Shown piece by piece: positions 55,001 to 61,000 of a stretch of 64,000 nt of DNA. The stretch is from Acanthosepion pharaonis (Eukaryota > Mollusca > Cephalopoda > Sepiida > Sepiidae). The position numbers were made by a program, and so were the translations under genes. Positions within the stretch are counted from its first letter, which is position 1. Each line of letters starts with the position of its first letter. The notes under the pieces were generated by a model. The model did no database searches. It was not told the DNA's origin and saw only the letters and a program-made list of their open reading frames with translations. Location: positions 23,060-87,059 of the forward strand of contig CAHIKZ030003512.1 in assembly GCA_903632075.3 (NCBI GenBank), written 5' to 3'.

Positions 55001-58000
55001 CAGTTCCACATGCAGACAGATTGCAAAGCCCATCTGCATTAATGGGAAGACAAATAAGATCTCCATTAACAATGTCTTAAGTGACAAATGAAAAGATGTG
55101 GTATAAAAAAAACAAAGTAGCAAGTCCTGAAAGAGCTAATTTCATTGTACAAAAGGGACATAACAGGGCCATATATTAAAGAAAGGAAAAAGCCCAATGA
55201 CTCATTCTGACCAATAAAAGGCCCAGAATTGAAGATGTTGTGATGGAAGATCTTGATGAAGTGTGACATTGTAAGAATGCTGATAATTTGAAGAAAGAAA
55301 AAAGGGTTAAATTAATTTGAAAGTGAACACAAAGACAAAGAAGGTCGGAGATAGAGTGAAGGACAGACATACTGAAAACAAGAGAAAATATACTCTTATC
55401 TTGTTTTCTCATTTCGTGTTGTGTACGAAGAAGGTAGTAGATAGATTGAAGGACATAGTGAAAACAAAAGAAAATATACTTTTATTTTGTTTCTCATTTT
55501 GTGAATAAGGATCTTGCTAGAAGATAGCGCTGAACTCCACTTGGGCATCTGGATAAAGTGAAGCCCATGGGACGAGGTAAGGGGAGTGTGATTTTAGACA
55601 GCAAACAGATAATTTTATGGCTATAAGTGGGTGAGGAAAAGGGTAAAGAAATGATTATATGTCACTTGTTGATAGGGGTGGAGGATGCACATGTTGCTAA
55701 AAGAAAAAGATTTTCTCAGTCTGGAAAATTTTGGGCATGTGGGAAAAAGAGGAAGCGTTATGGACCAAACATGATAATTAGGAATAAAGGAATGCAGATA
55801 ATAATTTTAAGGTAACATTAAAAATAACATCCGTTTTGTGTCAGGTGTCCACAGGGTTAGGTGAAACACCTATTCCCTTGATAGCGGCAGTATGAGCTGA
55901 TATGAAGAAATGGGAGGAAAATGAATATGCCCACTGAAATGTGCTAGTGTATAGTGCAAGCAAGAGAAAGGGACGATAACAAGATGGCAGATTGACATGC
56001 AAATTGCTTACCAGGACACTGAGTTCTTACTGGATATTTGGAAAATCCTGGAGTCCCAGATTGCATTGGACTCCATGCCAATGTTGGGCGAGGGTCCATA
56101 AAAGTGACAGGTTCAGCGGGGAGTGATAGTGAGAAGAGAAGAAGGACAGAGAGAGCAGCAGTTGAGGCAGAGATGTGCTTCCATTACATCATGTGATTTG
56201 CTTCCAAGAACAACTGACTAATGCCTTGTTCCAGACTATTAGACAAATTGAGCAGAGTGCCCTGATGAAATTGCAAAATGGAAGAATTGAAAGTCTCTAT
56301 ATAACAATAGAGAGAGAGAGAGAAAGGAAGAGGGAGATGAGTGTCTTGCCAGCATTCCGTAATTTGCTGCCTGAAAATCTGACTTAAAGTTTGAAACTGA
56401 CTCCAACTTGGAAACAAAGTGTCATGAAATTAGACTATGAGGGAATGGTCATTAGCCTGTATGCTTGTAGATTCTTACATGAAAAAGTGTTCCTGTATAA
56501 ACCTCATTTATATAAACTTTGCTGATTTACACAACTTTCTTTTTTTGTCCTATAATATTGTACCACCTGAATGACACCAATCCAGCAATATCTGGTGAGG
56601 ATTCGATCCTTATCTGCCTTGTGATCAAAACAATGTGGGACAGGGTGAGGCTTGGATCAAAGTAACCAACTTCATGGTTAGCCACAGGATTCAATTGCAA
56701 ACACACTGGTGACCGAGGATGGGATGCCGTTGTTATGTAGCACAGGAGTCAGGATGACCCACAGCATTATAGAAGAAAGGATGAGTTCTTCAGATCAGGA
56801 TAATGTAATAGAAGATGAGCATATGAATGATAGTGGGAGTAACTCAAAGAAGATGAGACCAAGATCTCCATAAAAAAGAACAGGACATAACCCTCAAGTG
56901 GGACAGGAGGAAAGAGGTTGTATAAAAAGTTAAACAAAAAGCATCTTCAATTCAGGAAGGTGTAATGGGATTGGCAAATAGTAAGATTTTATCTATTTGT
57001 ATATATTCGTTATAAAAGAAATAAAGTAATGAGTCAGAGAGGAAGAAAGTTGATTACTGATCACGTATTGTAGAACAACACTATACAATATGGTACATGA
57101 AAGCATTAACCGAGCCTTGAACAAGTCAAATTTTGAGAAGCTTGGAAAATGATAAAAGTAAAAGATTTTGATAATATATCCAAATTACTTCCAACTGTAG
57201 GATTTAGTTGGATAAAGAATCGGAACCCAACTGTATAGGAAATTGAGTCTGTTCTGACAACTTGTCTGGGATGGTTGGTGAGTGGGGTTTATAACAGACT
57301 GGGATGTTCCATTCTGCTACTTGGACAAGCCTATTCTCTAAGTCCTGATTGGCTGCTGACTTTGGTGTGGATACTGTGCTCAATAAATATCAATCATCAT
57401 GCTGTAAATGCTGGATTCTGTATTGAGTTACAGCCTACATTTTTTTGACTGTCCTCTGGATGCTAGCTGGGAATTTGTTGTAGATTTTGTTGGCTAGTCC
57501 AAATAGTAAGTGTAATGTTTGTGATTGTTATTGTGCTTTGTTTTTGTGTTTTCTGACAGTTTGTTTTGTGAGGGGAATATCCTCCCAATATGGTGTAGGT
57601 ATCCCAGCAAAAAGAGCCATTGGCACACCACCGTCTACATCAGCATGGGTGGTGGAAAACCTAAAAAATAGTCCAGAATATTTCCAGGGACTGAGAGGAG
57701 TATAGCTTTTTCATCTCAGGTCATAAATTTTTGCCATTACCTTCTGTAATGGAGGCAATGACAACAAGAACTATCTCCCTGTTGATGGCTGACGTCAAGA
57801 TGTGAAAATTCATTGCTGTCAACAGGGAGATGATAGAAGAGACCCTCAAAGCCTGAACATTGGGGCCAAAGTGTTGGTCATGTGGGACATTCTGCTGGCA
57901 ACAGAGGAGGTTATGAAAGCATTAGCTGGCAGCATACTCACTACTAAGTCTCTCAGACTACATGGGCATCCAGAGGACCCAGATTACCTTGCATGAGGTA

Positions 58001-61000
58001 CTCTTGTACATCACAGAGGACCATTTGGGAGCCTTCTTCTCAGTTTATGGCTCTGTGGAAGGGGTATCCTTCATCAAAAGCAAGGTGGGCATTGTCATCA
58101 GTGATTATGAAATCATGGTGACACTGACCTGGCCAAAGTTCAATGAGGTTACCAACATCATCACCTGCAGCGGCCAAAATATCTTTGTGGTTGTGGAAGG
58201 CTGCTGTCCCAACTGCTGGGTTTATGGTACCACCGGTCACCTGGCAAAGTTGTGCATGGGCAGAAATCCAGAACCACAGCCTCAACCAACAACTGAGCAG
58301 CCCAGGGCAGAAGTACCAAAAAAGACCTCCAGTGGATCTGGCAAGTGGACTGAGGTGGTGAGGAGGGCAGCAACTCTCCCTCCCCAGATGGATGTCCTGG
58401 AACAAGGAACTGCCAAGCAGCAGGTGAAACAGAAGCAGAAACCTACGCTGCAGCAAAAACAACAGCTGCAGAAGCAGCCGGAAAAGCTGCAGCAAGAGGA
58501 ACATCTGGAGCAACCCAGACAGTAACAGCAACCGGAAGAGTAAAATAGGATAATAAAATTAACCTTTCTGATGGATATCTGTGGGATTGTCTGACGGTTG
58601 AATTATGACCAATGTTGAAACCGGTAGTATAGGACAATACATTGGGGTCCCAGCTCCCATAGATTTCTGTGCAGTTTGTATTTAAGGTTGTTTAAAAACT
58701 TGAAAGATGTCTGTTGACTTAGTTAGCTTGAATGATGGGCCTGAGAGATCAGGTTAAGGCTGCTTGCCTGCTTCATGATCTCTTGTCCTTCACTGTAGAT
58801 GTGGCCACGATTCAGGAGACACTTTGTGATGTCGATGCTCGTGTGCTGTCTAGCAACTTTGTTGTTTATTCAGCATATGGGGACTGGCTGGCCAGTGGCG
58901 TTTCCTTGTTAGTCAAATATTGCCTGAATGTGAGGGTACACCTAGTCCATGTGGGTGCAGAGGACTGGTTGATATTGCTGTGAGCAGTGGTTTGCTTCAG
59001 TCTGTGTTCCCAATGATCACGGGGAACTTTTCCATTGGTTGGGGTCATTTCTGGTGAATTCATCATGCTTAGTCTTAATTGGAGACTGCAATGCCATCCT
59101 GTATCCCAAGATAGACAGGGAGCAGGGATCTAGTGGGAGGTCATCAGGCGATTGTAGCTTGTTTGATCTAATTGACAAGTTTGGGCTTGTCGATAGATAC
59201 TGGGTTGATCATCTGGGGCAGGAGATGTGGACATGGGCACTTAAGCTACCTGGACAGAATGTTAGTGAGAAATGCCAAGCAAGATTTACTAGATTGTTCT
59301 ATGTTCCACTGCTTAGACTATTCGGATCATAGACTCATCTGTGCCTGAATGGTGTTAGGTCATAGGCCTAGAATGGTTGGACATGGAAGTTCAATCTGTC
59401 CTTACTGGACAGGCAGGACTTCCAGCAACAGCTGAATTGATTAGTGCAGCAGTAATTAGTCTGGGCGGTTATTGGGAGTAGGTTGTGGGAGAGGCTTAAG
59501 GATAGTATTCTTCACCAATGACTTGCTCTAGATAAGGCTAAGAAGGTGAAGACTCTAGTATATAGTCTGTCCTGGGCAGTGGCTGGAGGAGAATTCCTTA
59601 GAGATAACTGTATGTAGATCTCTGAGGTGAAGTGGATGGTGTTTTTTATGTTGCTAGCTGTAGCAATAATGGTGGTGTGGACGATGCAACGGGAGGAAAT
59701 CTTGCGAGATGAATGTTATTCACATTGGGATCTGGTTGTGTTCTTTAAGCATCAGTTTATGGTAAAAATCAGATCTGACAGATTTCACCAAAAGGTGGGT
59801 GACTGAGGCAAGCTTAGTTTGGGTGGTGGAAGCTAGTCTTCTTGATGCAACCTTCCCCAGTTTAAGTTAAACACTATTATGTTTTCCTAGTTAATATCAA
59901 TAAGTTTTGTTCCTGGCCTGTTCCTGACATTCTCTTTTGCTATGATCTATGTTGAGATTTCCAACCTCCCAAGTTTTTATTTTTGTCCAGTTTTCATCTC
60001 TGCTGGGTGTGCTTTTGATTTTTCTATTTTGTTATTTATTTTATACTTTCCTTTCAATTAGTGATTGTGCTTCATCATTCTGTCTATATGCAGAATACAG
60101 TAGTCACACTTATTAATTTAAGAGGTGGGCAGGCCCTAGTAATTTTGGACTTTCATGATTGAGAGGTGATAGAGTTCTTGTTGGAAATGAGTAAATTCTA
60201 ATGAATGAATGGGTCATGAGTCAGATTAACTAGGACAGCTAATAAAGACCAGTCTCTCCCTACTTTCCCCCTTTGGCCTTGAGTATTGAGTTACAGTCTG
60301 CTTTCTTTTTGTCTGCCAACTGAATGCTAGTTGGGAACTTCCTTGTGAGGATGAGTATCATATTTTTGATTTAATTGAAGTATCAGTCATTATTTGGTTG
60401 TTAGGGAAGATGTTACAAGTTGACCCCTCTCCAACACCCTTGGTAAGATATTGTTTGAGAACAGCTTGTCAATTGAAGAGATTTTCTACAGTCTAAAAAG
60501 TTTTAATTTGTATGCTAACAAGTGGAAGAGTTTAGAGCAGAGAAAATAGAATATTACTTTGGGATGACTGGTTAGGTCTGTTGGAATGAAGCTATGACAA
60601 TGCAAAATCTTTAATAATAATTCTATGATTTTATTCCAGAACCAACTAATTTCTTAAATTAAAAAAAAGTTCTTGATTGTTACCAATAGTGGAAGGAGTT
60701 TTGTAAATGGAGCATACATGCATGAACACACACACACAAAAAAAGAATTAAACAAAACTTAAGCATTTGTTTTTAAACTAGTGAAGGAATCCCACCCAAC
60801 AAAAATGAAGGTGACGGATTTAGATATTTGTATTATATATCTCTAAATGTGAAAAACATTAATAAGATTTAATTGTAAGTAACTTTGCTTAAAAAAAAAA
60901 ATTTTTTCTGTCAACCAGAAAATTTGGAAAATATAATTTTACAAAACAAGAATTAAATTTTAACCATGTAAGCAAAAAAAAAAAAAAAAAAAAAAAAAAT

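Noticed and set aside
54772..55080. Intact 102-residue ORF as a host gene
   Set aside because: It is a Gypsy integrase core fragment in continuity with degraded integrase on both sides.
58040..58531. 163-residue Leu-rich minus ORF
   Set aside because: It is the antisense shadow of the Gln-rich Tx1-like ORF1.
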